Shown: positions 1 to 8,072 of the stretch, one piece after another | Layout: the number at the start of each line of letters is the position of its first letter | Position numbering within the stretch: position 1 is the stretch's first letter | Program-made: the position numbers and the translations under genes | Origin: an uncultured Mailhella sp. | GTDB lineage: Bacteria; Desulfobacterota; Desulfovibrionia; Desulfovibrionales; Desulfovibrionaceae | Length of the DNA: 25,609 nt | Assembly: GCA_910578585.1 (NCBI GenBank) | Contig: CAJTRG010000021.1 | Coordinates: forward strand, 1 to 25,609 | Direction of reading: 5' to 3' | Notes under the pieces: model-generated | The model's input: the letters and a program-made list of their open reading frames with translations, nothing else | Databases searched by the model: none | What the model was told of the DNA's origin: nothing

Positions 1-32
1 CGAAGTGCATTAATGCCCTTAATTCCAGCCAT
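1..32 (-). CDS. Possible 5' end of a gene running off the left edge
   Basis: An ATG at 32 on the minus strand opens a frame that reads MAGIKGINALR and leaves the window. Only 11 codons are visible and there is no convincing Shine-Dalgarno sequence in front, so this may not be a gene. The product cannot be identified. The 92 bases between it and the DUF2333 gene are AT-rich and show no clear terminator or promoter. Confidence 0.25.
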   Translation of the reverse strand, partial: MAGIKGINAL

Positions 33-124
33 TGTCAACTTAAATCTGCACTATTTAATGAATTATTTTAACTTTAATTTTTAACCAATACTTAACAGAA
101 GGTTAGAACAAAATTTTCCTCAAA

Positions 125-1042
125 CTAGATACGGATACTGTCACGAATATCTGAAATTCTGTTGCGGGCAAACAAGAGATAAGAAATAATCAGTTCGCCG
201 GAGTTCACAGTAGACGTAATATAGAGTGGATCATAGGTACAAATTTTGTTCAATAAATCCATGGCTTCAGCATAATTTTCCGCATTGCCTTTGGCGGCGA
301 TTTCCGGATACAAGGTATAGAGTGCATTCACATAATCACGGACAACAAGCATAACCCCTTGTACTTCATAGATTTTGTTATCCAAAGTATAGAAGGGCAA
401 ATCTTGAGAACCTTGCAGCAAGCCGAGGGCATAACCAAAAACCGTTTCGCCTAAAATTACATTAAAAGCTTCATAAATATCATCGGTTCTGGCATTATAG
501 ATAGCCTTTTTATTCATCAAATCTGTCTGATACTTTTTGACTAAATTCAAACCTTTCTTGTAGGCTTGTTCTGCTGATGGAATAAAAAGCATACCCCAGC
601 GCTGTGGTGAGAATGCGAATTGATTGAGACGAGCTTTGTACAAGTCTTCATTTTCTCTGTCGCTGCTGCCGAGCTTTGCAATAACTGTGGAATAGTTATC
701 AAGAAGCATTTTGGTGGCAACATAGCTTCCAAATTGGCGATAGGCTCTGTTATCCATTACCCATTTATTAAAAAGAATATCATTAGCTGACCAACCATAG
801 GTGGAATTAAGCTCATAGCTCATTCTGTTTACAAGAGCGTCTAAAAGCTGTACGCCTTTTTCTTCATCGGTCATTTCAGGATCATACGTAACCTGATAAC
901 ATTCAGGAAAAACTGTTTTATCCGTCAAAGCATAGAGTTTTTGAAAACCCCACAAAGAAGCGAGCAGGACAATAAAAATTGCCACTTGTATCACCAAGGT
1001 TCTTCCTGCAATATAAATATGATCTTTACTGGGTGTATACAT
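125..1042 (-). CDS. DUF2333 family inner-membrane protein
   Basis: A 305-residue protein of unknown function. After a short cytoplasmic start (MYTPSKDH) there is one hydrophobic segment at about residues 15-30 and the remainder is predicted periplasmic. The segment YGWSANDI, the spacing to the region rich in aromatic residues around RWGMLFIPS, and the overall length fit the DUF2333 family of proteobacterial single-pass proteins; this is recognition by eye, not a search. I chose the ATG at 1042 because GAGGA lies just upstream; a start 18 codons earlier would only add a Leu-rich tail lying inside the previous gene. It follows the alpha/beta hydrolase gene by 10 nt and is probably co-transcribed with it. 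The function is not known. Confidence 0.72.
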   Translation of the reverse strand: MYTPSKDHIYIAGRTLVIQVAIFIVLLASLWGFQKLYALTDKTVFPECYQVTYDPEMTDEEKGVQLLDALVNRMSYELNSTYGWSANDILFNKWVMDNRAYRQFGSYVATKMLLDNYSTVIAKLGSSDRENEDLYKARLNQFAFSPQRWGMLFIPSAEQAYKKGLNLVKKYQTDLMNKKAIYNARTDDIYEAFNVILGETVFGYALGLLQGSQDLPFYTLDNKIYEVQGVMLVVRDYVNALYTLYPEIAAKGNAENYAEAMDLLNKICTYDPLYITSTVNSGELIISYLLFARNRISDIRDSIRI

Positions 1043-1052
1043 AGTATCCTCT

Positions 1053-1793
1053 TTATTCTTCAATAATTGCAATAAGATCATCAAGAGCATAAGCAAAAAA
1101 CATGAGTCCTGCCTGCTGATGATTATAGTTTGTTACAATATTTTCTGTGGCATTATCCCGTTTTCCAAAGGGCTGGCCTATGCGGGCAATTGAGTTGCTC
1201 AGTGTCCAGGGTGCAGCAGCATAATCCAAATAAATATTTTTCCATTTTGCTATATGCGCTGCCTTGCCGCTTGGGCGAATAAGCCCCACAGGGTCAAGAC
1301 TTACCAACAATTCTATTGGAATTGTTTCATCTTGCCAAAACTGTTTAAACACAGAACAGGCCCCCCAACTGTGTCCTGCAATTAAAATTTTTTTACCCTG
1401 TTTATGATATAATGTAAACAAATCTTTTATGCCATGCAATTCATCATGTTCCCGATAATAGATATCCACGGCAATATTTCTCTCTGCAAGTATTTTCTTT
1501 AGTTCAGGCACAACTCGATATAAATAGGCACGTACGCCATCGCAAAAGCCACCCACAAACAAGAGAGCATGATTTTCAATATATTCAGGATGTTGTAAAA
1601 TATTTTCTATAAATTGACTTTCTTCCTGCCAATTCTGAGGTTTTGACATTTGCAGTTTTTCAACAAGCTGTGCATCGTTTCGTTCATAATTAAAATTAAT
1701 ATTTTTATGCCGGACAAAATCAGCAAAGCCCAAGACATTAGTCGTATAGGCAATAAAAATAAGAACACAAATAAATACAATACATTTAAGCAT
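1053..1793 (-). CDS. Exported alpha/beta-hydrolase-fold protein (lipase/esterase-like)
   Basis: A 246-residue protein with an N-terminal hydrophobic segment (residues about 3-20) that looks like a signal peptide or anchor, so it probably acts in the envelope. The nucleophile elbow is GHSWG with Ser142; candidate triad partners are Asp167 (in SLDPVG) and His225 (in NHQQAG), in the order and spacing usual for alpha/beta hydrolases. The substrate cannot be told from sequence. It sits between def and the DUF2333 gene. A rho-independent terminator occupies the gap to def and ends 2 nt before this ATG, and no Shine-Dalgarno lies at normal distance; GAGGAG is present but upstream of the hairpin. Whether it is expressed by read-through or from a promoter inside def is open. 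Confidence 0.72.
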   Translation of the reverse strand: MLKCIVFICVLIFIAYTTNVLGFADFVRHKNINFNYERNDAQLVEKLQMSKPQNWQEESQFIENILQHPEYIENHALLFVGGFCDGVRAYLYRVVPELKKILAERNIAVDIYYREHDELHGIKDLFTLYHKQGKKILIAGHSWGACSVFKQFWQDETIPIELLVSLDPVGLIRPSGKAAHIAKWKNIYLDYAAAPWTLSNSIARIGQPFGKRDNATENIVTNYNHQQAGLMFFAYALDDLIAIIEE

Positions 1794-1795
1794 AG

Positions 1796-1820
1796 AAAAA
1801 AGCCTGCCATAAAGGCAGAC
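1796..1820 (-). terminator. Rho-independent terminator after def, abutting the next start codon
   Basis: On the minus strand a 7-bp stem (GTCTGCC/GGCAGGC, one G-U pair) with a 5-base loop is followed by six T. It begins 6 nt after the def stop codon and ends 2 nt before the ATG of the hydrolase gene. Confidence 0.8.
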
Positions 1821-1826
1821 TCCTCA

Positions 1827-2342
1827 TTATTTCTTTTTCATTTTCTTTTCATACATGGATCGTTTCAAATAACTAATCCTGTCAATGAAAAGTTTACCGT
1901 CTAAATGGTCTGTTTCATGCTGCAGGCAAGCACTGAAATAGCCCTCGCCTTCAAAATGAACAGGCTTGCTGTCCAGATCCGTGCCGTCCATGGCAACACG
2001 TTTTGGACGTGCTACCTTTGCCCGAAAATCCGGGACAGAAAGACAGCCTTCATTTTCAATGTGTTTAGCAGGATCAAGCACAGTAATAACCGGATTGACC
2101 ACAACACGAAAATCTTGCGGAACTTCCACGCCTTCCGGGTGTTCTTCAAGCAAACTGACATCAACAATCACAATACGGCGAAACACACCAATTTGCGGTG
2201 CGGCAATTCCAACTCCCCCAATAGTTTTCAGCGTATCAAGCATGTCTTGCGCCAGCTCACGAACACTATCATCAATATTTTCAATAGGTTCTGAAACTGT
2301 TTTCAAACGGGGATCTGGAAATTGGAGAACAGGTCTTAACAT
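1827..2342 (-). CDS. def: Peptide deformylase
   Basis: Removes the formyl group from the N-terminal methionine of nascent proteins; a cytosolic Fe/Zn metallo-enzyme. All three family motifs are present: GVGIAAPQIG (residues 43-52), EGCLSVP (98-104) with metal ligand Cys100, and HETDH (142-146) with two His ligands and the catalytic Glu. The length of 171 is normal. The C-terminus is Lys/Met-rich. It starts 3 nt after the aspS stop codon and is the last gene of the hisS-aspS-def operon, followed directly by a terminator. All three products serve translation. Confidence 0.97.
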   Translation of the reverse strand: MLRPVLQFPDPRLKTVSEPIENIDDSVRELAQDMLDTLKTIGGVGIAAPQIGVFRRIVIVDVSLLEEHPEGVEVPQDFRVVVNPVITVLDPAKHIENEGCLSVPDFRAKVARPKRVAMDGTDLDSKPVHFEGEGYFSACLQHETDHLDGKLFIDRISYLKRSMYEKKMKKK

Positions 2343-2345
2343 AAC

Positions 2346-4202
2346 TTACTCTTGTTTTGGCTCTTGTTCTGCCTTTTTAGGTTCTTCACGCAAACGCAGG
2401 CCAAGATCGCGGAGCTGATTTGCTGCAACAAAATCTGGAGCATTGGTCAAAAGACAGGTAGCTTTTTGTGTTTTTGGGAATGCAATAACATCACGAATGG
2501 AACTTGCACCGGCAAGCAGCATGGTTACACGGTCAAGGCCAAAGGCAATACCGCCATGAGGAGGTGTTCCGTATTCCAATGCATTGATAAAGTAGCCAAA
2601 TTGTGCATAGGCTGATTCATCACTGAATCCAAGAGCTTCAAACATATTGAATTGGTCTTCAGAAGTATGGATACGGATTGAACCACCGCCGATTTCATTA
2701 CCATTCAAAACCATATCATAGGCACGAGCCTTAGCTTTGGCTGGATCTGTTTTCATAAGGCCTTTGCTGTCTTCTTTTGCCGCAGTGAATGGGTGGTGAC
2801 AAGCAACATAACGTTTTTCTTCTTCACTGTATTCAAAAAGCGGGAAGTCTGTTACCCACAGGAAATTCCAGGTATTTTCAGGAATTAATCCAAGCTGCTG
2901 AGCCAAGCGGATACGCAGATTGCCAAGAGCAGCGTTTACCATTTCTTTTGCTCCAGCCTGGAAGAATGCAATATCGCCTACCCGCAAATCAAGAGCTTCC
3001 TTGATTGCCTGCTTTTCTTCTTCGCTGAAGAATTTGGTAATAGGTGACTGCCATTCATTTTCATGCACTTTAATCCATGCCAAACCTTGTGCACCGTAAA
3101 TTTTTACAAATTCTGTGTGTTCTTCAATTTCTTTACGGGTCATGGCAGCACCGCCGGGAACTTTCAAACCTTTGACAAGTTCTGCTGTGGCAAAGAGTTT
3201 GAAGCCGGAACCGCGTACAATGGATGTAATATCTTTTAATTTCAAATCAAAACGAGTATCAGGTTTATCCACACCATAATCACGCATTGCATCTTCATAG
3301 AGCATGCGAGGGAATGGAGTAGGAATATCAACGCCCATAGCTTCTTTGAACACGCGTTTCATCATGCCTTCAGCCATGGTCATCACATCGTTTTCAGAAA
3401 CATAGCTCATTTCAATATCAATTTGCGTAAATTCCGGCTGACGGTCTGCACGCAAGTCTTCATCACGGAAGCAGCGGGCAACTTGATAATAACGGTCAAG
3501 TCCGCTCATCATCAACATTTGTTTAAATTGCTGCGGTGATTGAGGAAGAGCATAAAATTCGCCATGATTTAAACGGCTTGGCACGAGGAAGTCACGTGCA
3601 CCTTCTGGAGTTGATTTGGTGAGAATAGGAGTCTCAACTTCCAAAAAGCCCAATTCATCCAAATAGTTACGAGCGGCATTGGTAATGCGGTGACGCAAGC
3701 GCAGATTTTGGGTCATGCGAGGACGGCGAATATCCAAATAACGCCATTGCAAACGCAGGTTTTCACCGGCGTCAGTTCTGTCTTCCACTGGGAAAGGAGG
3801 AGTTTTTGCAGTATTCAAAAGTTTCCAGTCAAGCACAACAACTTCAATTTCCCCTGTTTTCATATTTGGGTTGACCATGCCGTCAGGACGATGGCGAACG
3901 CGTCCTTTTACCGCAAGAACATATTCACTGCGGATAATGTGAGCATCTGCATGTGCTTCTGGTGCGATTTCCGGACTGAAAACAACCTGGGTCAAGCCTT
4001 CACGGTCACGAAGGTCAACGAAAATAAGTCCGCCATGGTCACGGCGATATTGTGCCCAGCCCATAATGCAAACTTCCTGACCGTCGTTTTGGGCGGTAAG
4101 TTCTGCACAATGGTGTGTACGTGTCCAGTCGCCCAGGGGTTTAATATAGGCGGCATGTTCTTTTTGAAGGTTTGTGTTTTGTTTTTCAATAGACTGACTC
4201 AT
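2346..4202 (-). CDS. aspS: Aspartyl-tRNA synthetase, probably non-discriminating (Asp/Asn)
   Basis: A class II synthetase of 618 residues. The N-terminal OB anticodon-binding domain (about 25-130) is followed by the catalytic core with QSPQQFKQ (221-228), motif 2 around FRDEDLRADRQPEF (245-258), the bacterial GAD insertion (about 310-430), and motif 3 with GLDR (555-558) through FPK. His56 in RRDHGG and Gly108 in RPDGMVNPNM match the positions known from Pseudomonas AspRS (His31, Gly82) to allow tRNA-Asn charging; E. coli, which is discriminating, has Leu at the first. I therefore infer a GatCAB-dependent Asn-tRNA route. The first ~20 residues are a short extension. Its ATG overlaps the hisS stop codon (TAATG), a sign of translational coupling. 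Confidence 0.97.
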   Translation of the reverse strand: MSQSIEKQNTNLQKEHAAYIKPLGDWTRTHHCAELTAQNDGQEVCIMGWAQYRRDHGGLIFVDLRDREGLTQVVFSPEIAPEAHADAHIIRSEYVLAVKGRVRHRPDGMVNPNMKTGEIEVVVLDWKLLNTAKTPPFPVEDRTDAGENLRLQWRYLDIRRPRMTQNLRLRHRITNAARNYLDELGFLEVETPILTKSTPEGARDFLVPSRLNHGEFYALPQSPQQFKQMLMMSGLDRYYQVARCFRDEDLRADRQPEFTQIDIEMSYVSENDVMTMAEGMMKRVFKEAMGVDIPTPFPRMLYEDAMRDYGVDKPDTRFDLKLKDITSIVRGSGFKLFATAELVKGLKVPGGAAMTRKEIEEHTEFVKIYGAQGLAWIKVHENEWQSPITKFFSEEEKQAIKEALDLRVGDIAFFQAGAKEMVNAALGNLRIRLAQQLGLIPENTWNFLWVTDFPLFEYSEEEKRYVACHHPFTAAKEDSKGLMKTDPAKAKARAYDMVLNGNEIGGGSIRIHTSEDQFNMFEALGFSDESAYAQFGYFINALEYGTPPHGGIAFGLDRVTMLLAGASSIRDVIAFPKTQKATCLLTNAPDFVAANQLRDLGLRLREEPKKAEQEPKQE

Positions 4203-5452
4203 TACTTTCCCTCTTTAATATAGGATACAGCTTGTTCAAAAGGTACTGCCTCTTGAGAGCCATTTTCCATATTTTTTATCATAAGATTATTTTGTTCAAG
4301 TTCTGTAGAACCGATTAAAACGGCAAAACGAGCTTCGGATTTATCGGCCTGGCGCATGGCACTCTTGATACTTCTTGCTTCAAAACCCATAATTCCGGTC
4401 AGTTCACCCTGACGAAGTGACTGAGCCGTTTTGAATGCATATTCACGGCAGCTATCGTCAAGCGCAGCAATATAAAAATCCAGTTTCTTCGCTTCTGGAG
4501 CCTGCAAGAGAAGAGATAAGCGTTCCATTCCGCAGGCAAAACCAATACCCGCTACAGACGGGCCGCCAATGGATTCAATCAAGCCATCATAGCGTCCGCC
4601 GCCGGCAATGGAACCTTGCGCTCCAATATTATTAGAAACAACTTCAAACGCCGTTCTGGTATAATAATCAAGCCCGCGCACAAGTCTATGATTGATTTCG
4701 TAAGAAATATTTTGTGTATCCAGACAATTTTTCACAGTTTGGAAATGGTTCTTACAATCGTCGCAGGCATGCTCAAGCATAAGCGGTGCATTCTTTGTCA
4801 TTTCCTTGCACTTCTCATTTTTGCAGTCAAGCACGCGCAGCGGATTGGTTTCCATGCGCCGCTTGCAGTCTTCGCAAAGCAGAGACGTATCCAAACTTTT
4901 CAGCCAGTTCTTCAAAAGCTCGCGATAGTCTGGACGGCAATTTGGACAGCCTAAAGAATTCAGCTGCAAGGTAATATTTTCAATGCCGATATATTTCAGG
5001 AAATACATGAGCATGCTGATCATTTCAGCATCTGCTTCAGGTTCTTTTGGCCCAATACATTCACAGTTGATTTGATGGAATTGACGCATACGTCCTTTTT
5101 GCGGACGTTCGTGACGAAACATGGGACCAGTGGTAAAGAATTTGCTGACACTTTCTTTTGCCCCAACATTATTTTCCATATAGGCACGCATAACCCCTGC
5201 TGTTGCTTCAGGACGCAAAGACATGGAGCGCCCCTTGCTGTCTGCAAAGGTATACATTTCCTTTTGCACAACATCAGTTTCTGTGCCAATGGAACGGCAA
5301 AATAAATCAGTATATTCCATTAAGGGTGTACGAAGTTCCGTAAAACCATACCTAGAAAACACAGTGCGCGCACTTTGTTCCAAAAAGGCAAATAAACGAC
5401 TTTCATCGGCAAAAAGATCTGCAAAACCCTTAATTGCTTGAATTTTAGCCAT
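4202..5452 (-). CDS. hisS: Histidyl-tRNA synthetase
   Basis: A class II synthetase of 416 residues that charges tRNA-His. Visible motifs are LRPEATAG (79-86), motif 2 with FRHERPQKGRMRQFHQ (112-127), the HisA motif RGLDYYTRTAFEV (259-271), GGGRYDGL (284-291) and GFACGMERL (304-312). Between motif 2 and HisA lies an insertion with eight cysteines in pairs (169/172, 193/196, 210/215, 230/233), which could bind zinc. I chose the ATG at 5452 (MAKIQAIKGFADL) because it has GGAG six bases upstream and fits the family start. A start 20 codons earlier would place the first codon on top of the -35 box of the promoter. It heads the hisS-aspS-def operon. Confidence 0.96.
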   Translation of the reverse strand: MAKIQAIKGFADLFADESRLFAFLEQSARTVFSRYGFTELRTPLMEYTDLFCRSIGTETDVVQKEMYTFADSKGRSMSLRPEATAGVMRAYMENNVGAKESVSKFFTTGPMFRHERPQKGRMRQFHQINCECIGPKEPEADAEMISMLMYFLKYIGIENITLQLNSLGCPNCRPDYRELLKNWLKSLDTSLLCEDCKRRMETNPLRVLDCKNEKCKEMTKNAPLMLEHACDDCKNHFQTVKNCLDTQNISYEINHRLVRGLDYYTRTAFEVVSNNIGAQGSIAGGGRYDGLIESIGGPSVAGIGFACGMERLSLLLQAPEAKKLDFYIAALDDSCREYAFKTAQSLRQGELTGIMGFEARSIKSAMRQADKSEARFAVLIGSTELEQNNLMIKNMENGSQEAVPFEQAVSYIKEGK

Positions 5453-5483
5453 TCTATACTCCAGTATAAAATTATTGAGAAAG

Positions 5484-5512
5484 ACTTTAATATGTTTATG
5501 ATACATTGTCAA
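5484..5512 (-). promoter_or_regulatory. Sigma70 promoter of hisS-aspS-def
   Basis: On the minus strand a perfect TTGACA (5512-5507) is followed after 17 nt by TAAAGT (5489-5484). Transcription would begin about 25 nt before the hisS ATG at 5452. Confidence 0.6.
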
Positions 5513-5565
5513 AGAATAGTTTTTGATAATACCCTGGAAAAATTTTCCCTTTCCCTGCCTGTTTT

Positions 5566-5595
5566 TTGACAGAATTATTTTTTGATACCTATAAT
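5566..5595 (+). promoter_or_regulatory. Consensus sigma70 promoter of the MipA-like gene
   Basis: TTGACA (5566-5571), an 18-nt spacer, and TATAAT (5590-5595): both hexamers are perfect. It is divergent from the hisS promoter and gives a 5' leader of about 80 nt before the ATG at 5681. Confidence 0.8.
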
Positions 5596-5680
5596 TTTAT
5601 GTTAAAATGCCGTAAAAGCAATAAAGGTATATTTTTTGCAAGTATTTTCAACAATCATTAATAGTATAAAAGGTAGAAAA

Positions 5681-6439
5681 ATGTTTAAAATTTTCAGCAA
5701 AAGTCTTGCTCTTCTTTTGGGGCTTGCATTTATTTTTGGCACAGTTTTCTCAAGTTTTGCAGGAAGCGGCGGTGCCGGCATGGTCTGGATACGCTCTCCC
5801 TATAAAGGCCACGATGATTATTACATTCCCTTTCCTTCCCTGCAAATTGAATCAAAATATTTCTTTATTAAAGAATTAAAACTGGGATTTTATTTATACC
5901 GTGATGATGCGGATGAACATGAATTGACCCTCGGCATTACTCCGGGTTTTACCATGTTTGATCCTGATAAAACCAATAATTTCAGGCTGAGCTATCTTGA
6001 TAAGCGCAAAATGGCAGCAGATGTTTATTTGCAGTATTTAAGACGCTATCGCTATGGAACTGTCGGAGCTAAAATCTATATGGACGTCCTTGGCAATGCG
6101 GATGGTTTTGGCGTTGACGCTTTCTATAAACTCCCTGTTTTCATTAATGAATTTACTATTACTCCTGGTGTCGGACTCAGTTATTTGAGCGGTGACAGAA
6201 CCGATTATTACTATGGCATCAGCAGAGCTGAGGCAATCCGCTCAGGTCTCAAATATTATCATGCAGATTTCAGCATCAGTCCGTATGTTTCTCTTGAAGC
6301 AAGCTATCTTACGGAAAATGGCTGGAATATTTTTGCCAATGCGCAATATACCTATCTGAGCGATGAAATCACTGACAGCCCAATGATTGGTGAAGATCAA
6401 GCCCTTATGTTAAGTTTTGGAGCCATGATGAGCTTTTAG
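5681..6439 (+). CDS. MipA/OmpV-like outer-membrane beta-barrel protein
   Basis: 252 residues with a clear Sec signal peptide (MFKIF.. hydrophobic core, likely cleavage after SSFA near residue 27). The mature part is made of alternating-pattern strands rich in Tyr, Phe and Gly (YYIPFPSLQIESKYFFI, ELTLGITPGF, FTITPGVGLSY, WNIFANAQYTYL) and ends in Phe, as outer-membrane barrels do. Strand pattern and length resemble the MipA/OmpV family, whose members are linked to murein-synthesis scaffolding or act as porins; which applies here cannot be told. The ATG at 5681 has AAAGG upstream and begins the signal peptide; an in-frame ATG 15 codons earlier lies close to the transcription start and lacks a ribosome site. 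The promoter is a consensus one, so the protein may be abundant. Confidence 0.78.
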   Translation: MFKIFSKSLALLLGLAFIFGTVFSSFAGSGGAGMVWIRSPYKGHDDYYIPFPSLQIESKYFFIKELKLGFYLYRDDADEHELTLGITPGFTMFDPDKTNNFRLSYLDKRKMAADVYLQYLRRYRYGTVGAKIYMDVLGNADGFGVDAFYKLPVFINEFTITPGVGLSYLSGDRTDYYYGISRAEAIRSGLKYYHADFSISPYVSLEASYLTENGWNIFANAQYTYLSDEITDSPMIGEDQALMLSFGAMMSF

Positions 6440-6509
6440 GGATGAGTTTTAGAGGACAATTTTAAATAAAATATAATAAAATCAATAAATTAATATAACA
6501 TTTTTTGTC

Positions 6510-6538
6510 TTGCCAAAAAAATTGCTATACGATATTTT
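6510..6538 (+). promoter_or_regulatory. Possible sigma70 promoter of ruvX-mltG-exonuclease
   Basis: TTGCCA (6510-6515) and TATTTT (6533-6538) are 17 nt apart. An overlapping alternative is TTGTCT (6505) with TACGAT (6528). Either would start transcription within about 10 nt of the ruvX ATG, which lacks a Shine-Dalgarno, so ruvX may be near-leaderless. Confidence 0.4.
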
Positions 6539-6544
6539 TAAATC

Positions 6545-7003
6545 ATGGATAAACACGAAAAATTTATCGCTATAGACTATGGAGTAAAGCGAGTGGGACT
6601 GGCAATTTGCAATACAGAAACGCAATTTGTTTTCCCGCTTTGCACCTTGGACAGGAGTGTTAAAAAGACTTTTTTTGAAAATTTTTCTGCCATACTTGAA
6701 GAACAAAAACCAACGGCTCTGGTTTTGGGTCTTCCATTTCATGAGGACGGAAGCCCCTGCATTACCACAAGTCAGGTAAAAAATTTTGCAGCTTCCCTTG
6801 CGCGGCGTTATCCGCTGCCTGTTTATTTTATGGAAGAACTTCTTTCCAGTTTTGAAGCAGAACAGGAAATGAAATCCTTTGGCGTCAGTGCCAAAAAAAT
6901 CAAAGAAAAAGTTGATCAGGAAGCTGCGGTCAGAATTTTAGAATCATTTTTGGCAAGTCCGAAAAAGGTTCTTTATACGCCCGAAACAGCAAAAGAAAAA
7001 TAA
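6545..7003 (+). CDS. ruvX: RuvX/YqgF family putative Holliday-junction resolvase / pre-16S rRNA nuclease
   Basis: 152 residues with the RNase H-like fold of YqgF. The conserved acidic residues are visible: Asp11 in AIDYGVKRVGLA, the strand VLGLPFHEDG (60-69), Glu97/98 in MEELLSSFEAE, and Asp124 in KVDQEAAVRIL. YqgF proteins process the 5' end of pre-16S rRNA in E. coli and have been assigned resolvase activity in other bacteria. It is the first gene of a plus-strand operon with mltG, a pairing seen in other bacteria. No Shine-Dalgarno precedes the ATG. Confidence 0.9.
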   Translation: MDKHEKFIAIDYGVKRVGLAICNTETQFVFPLCTLDRSVKKTFFENFSAILEEQKPTALVLGLPFHEDGSPCITTSQVKNFAASLARRYPLPVYFMEELLSSFEAEQEMKSFGVSAKKIKEKVDQEAAVRILESFLASPKKVLYTPETAKEK

Positions 7004-7010
7004 GGAATAC

Positions 7011-7022
7011 ATGCTCTTATGA
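7011..7022 (+). other. Three-codon mini-ORF overlapping the mltG start
   Basis: AAGGA is followed after 4-5 nt by ATG CTC TTA TGA, whose stop overlaps the mltG start as ATGA. The same AAGGA is 12-13 nt from the mltG ATG, longer than usual. Ribosomes may start here and re-initiate on mltG, or this may be chance. Confidence 0.3.
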
Positions 7023-8071
7023 AAACTCGCACCACATTTTTCTTTTTCATTTTTCTTCTCCTTTGCCTTGGTATAGGAACGTTTGCATACTATTCCTATA
7101 CCTTTATCAATACTCCTGCTGACCCAAATGCAGGCGCCATGGCGCTTGAAATTCCAAAAGGAAGCAATCTTCAGCAAATTTGCCAAATTCTGGAAGATAA
7201 AAATATTGTTACTGATGCGGAAAAATTCAAACTCTATGCCCGTTTCAAAAATTCTGCCACCCATATCCAAGCCGGAACATTTTTAGTAAGTCCTGCCTGG
7301 ACGCCTGAAAAAATTCTGACAGAACTTACCACCGGCTCTGCCATTCTTTATAAAATAACCATTCGTGAAGGTCTGCCCTGGTGGGAAGTGGCAAAACTTT
7401 TTGAAGAACAGGGCTTCTGCACAGCCCAAGACTTTAAAGCAGTTATTTATGATAAAGAATTCCTTCAAAAGAAAGGAATCCCCTTTACCAATGCCGAGGG
7501 GTATCTCTATCCGGAAACCTATCTTTTGCAGAGACCAAAAGAAATGTCTAAAGAAACCGCCTATAAAGTCGTTAATAGACTTATAGACACATTTTTCCAA
7601 AAAACAAAAGTTTTGCGTGAGAATGAAGAATACGACAAAATTTTTCACGATCCGCAAAAACTCAATGAAATTTTGACTCTTGCCTCCATTGTGGAAAAAG
7701 AGACAAGAGTGATGGAAGAACGGCCTATTGTGGCTGGCGTGTATACCAACAGGCTCAAAATGAATATGATTTTGCAGGCTGATCCAACGGTTATTTATGG
7801 CCTTGGGGAAAACTTTCAAGGGCAGCTTTTACGAAAACATTTGCAAGACGAAAGTAATCCTTATAATACCTATCAGCATATGGGATTGCCTCCAAGCCCC
7901 ATTTGTTCTCCCTCCCTGTCAGCCATCAAAGCAAGCCTTGAACCGCAGGAACACGAGTATATCTTTTTTGTGGCAAAAGGAATTGGAGCAAGCCACGTTT
8001 TTACCACCAATTTGCACGATCACAATATTGCCGTGGAAGAATACAGAAAAAATTTAAAAAGAAACAAATAA
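7019..8071 (+). CDS. mltG: Endolytic murein transglycosylase MltG
   Basis: 350 residues, an inner-membrane protein with its catalytic part in the periplasm, which cuts nascent glycan strands and sets their length. A short cytoplasmic tail and one transmembrane helix (about 6-27) are followed by a LysM-like domain (about 42-105) and the YceG/MltG catalytic domain. Glu226 in LASIVEKET matches the catalytic Glu218 of the E. coli enzyme. EGYLYPETY (160-168), NRLKMNMILQADPTVIYGLG (244-263) and YNTY..GLPPSPI (282-295) are also family signatures. It follows ruvX by 15 nt and is followed by the exonuclease gene after 1 nt, so the three form an operon. The ATG at 7019 is preceded by a mini-ORF. Confidence 0.95.
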   Translation: MKTRTTFFFFIFLLLCLGIGTFAYYSYTFINTPADPNAGAMALEIPKGSNLQQICQILEDKNIVTDAEKFKLYARFKNSATHIQAGTFLVSPAWTPEKILTELTTGSAILYKITIREGLPWWEVAKLFEEQGFCTAQDFKAVIYDKEFLQKKGIPFTNAEGYLYPETYLLQRPKEMSKETAYKVVNRLIDTFFQKTKVLRENEEYDKIFHDPQKLNEILTLASIVEKETRVMEERPIVAGVYTNRLKMNMILQADPTVIYGLGENFQGQLLRKHLQDESNPYNTYQHMGLPPSPICSPSLSAIKASLEPQEHEYIFFVAKGIGASHVFTTNLHDHNIAVEEYRKNLKRNK

Positions 8072-8072
8072 A

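Noticed and set aside
3690..4223. Plus-strand 177-codon frame inside aspS
   Set aside because: It mirrors the conserved aspS coding sequence on the other strand and has no ribosome site.
5536..5548. GGAAAAATTTTCC palindrome between hisS and the MipA-like gene
   Set aside because: Short, A/T-dominated and with no T run or promoter overlap; likely chance.
7283..7819. Minus-strand 178-codon frame inside mltG
   Set aside because: Antisense shadow; Phe-rich because mltG is Lys/Glu-rich.
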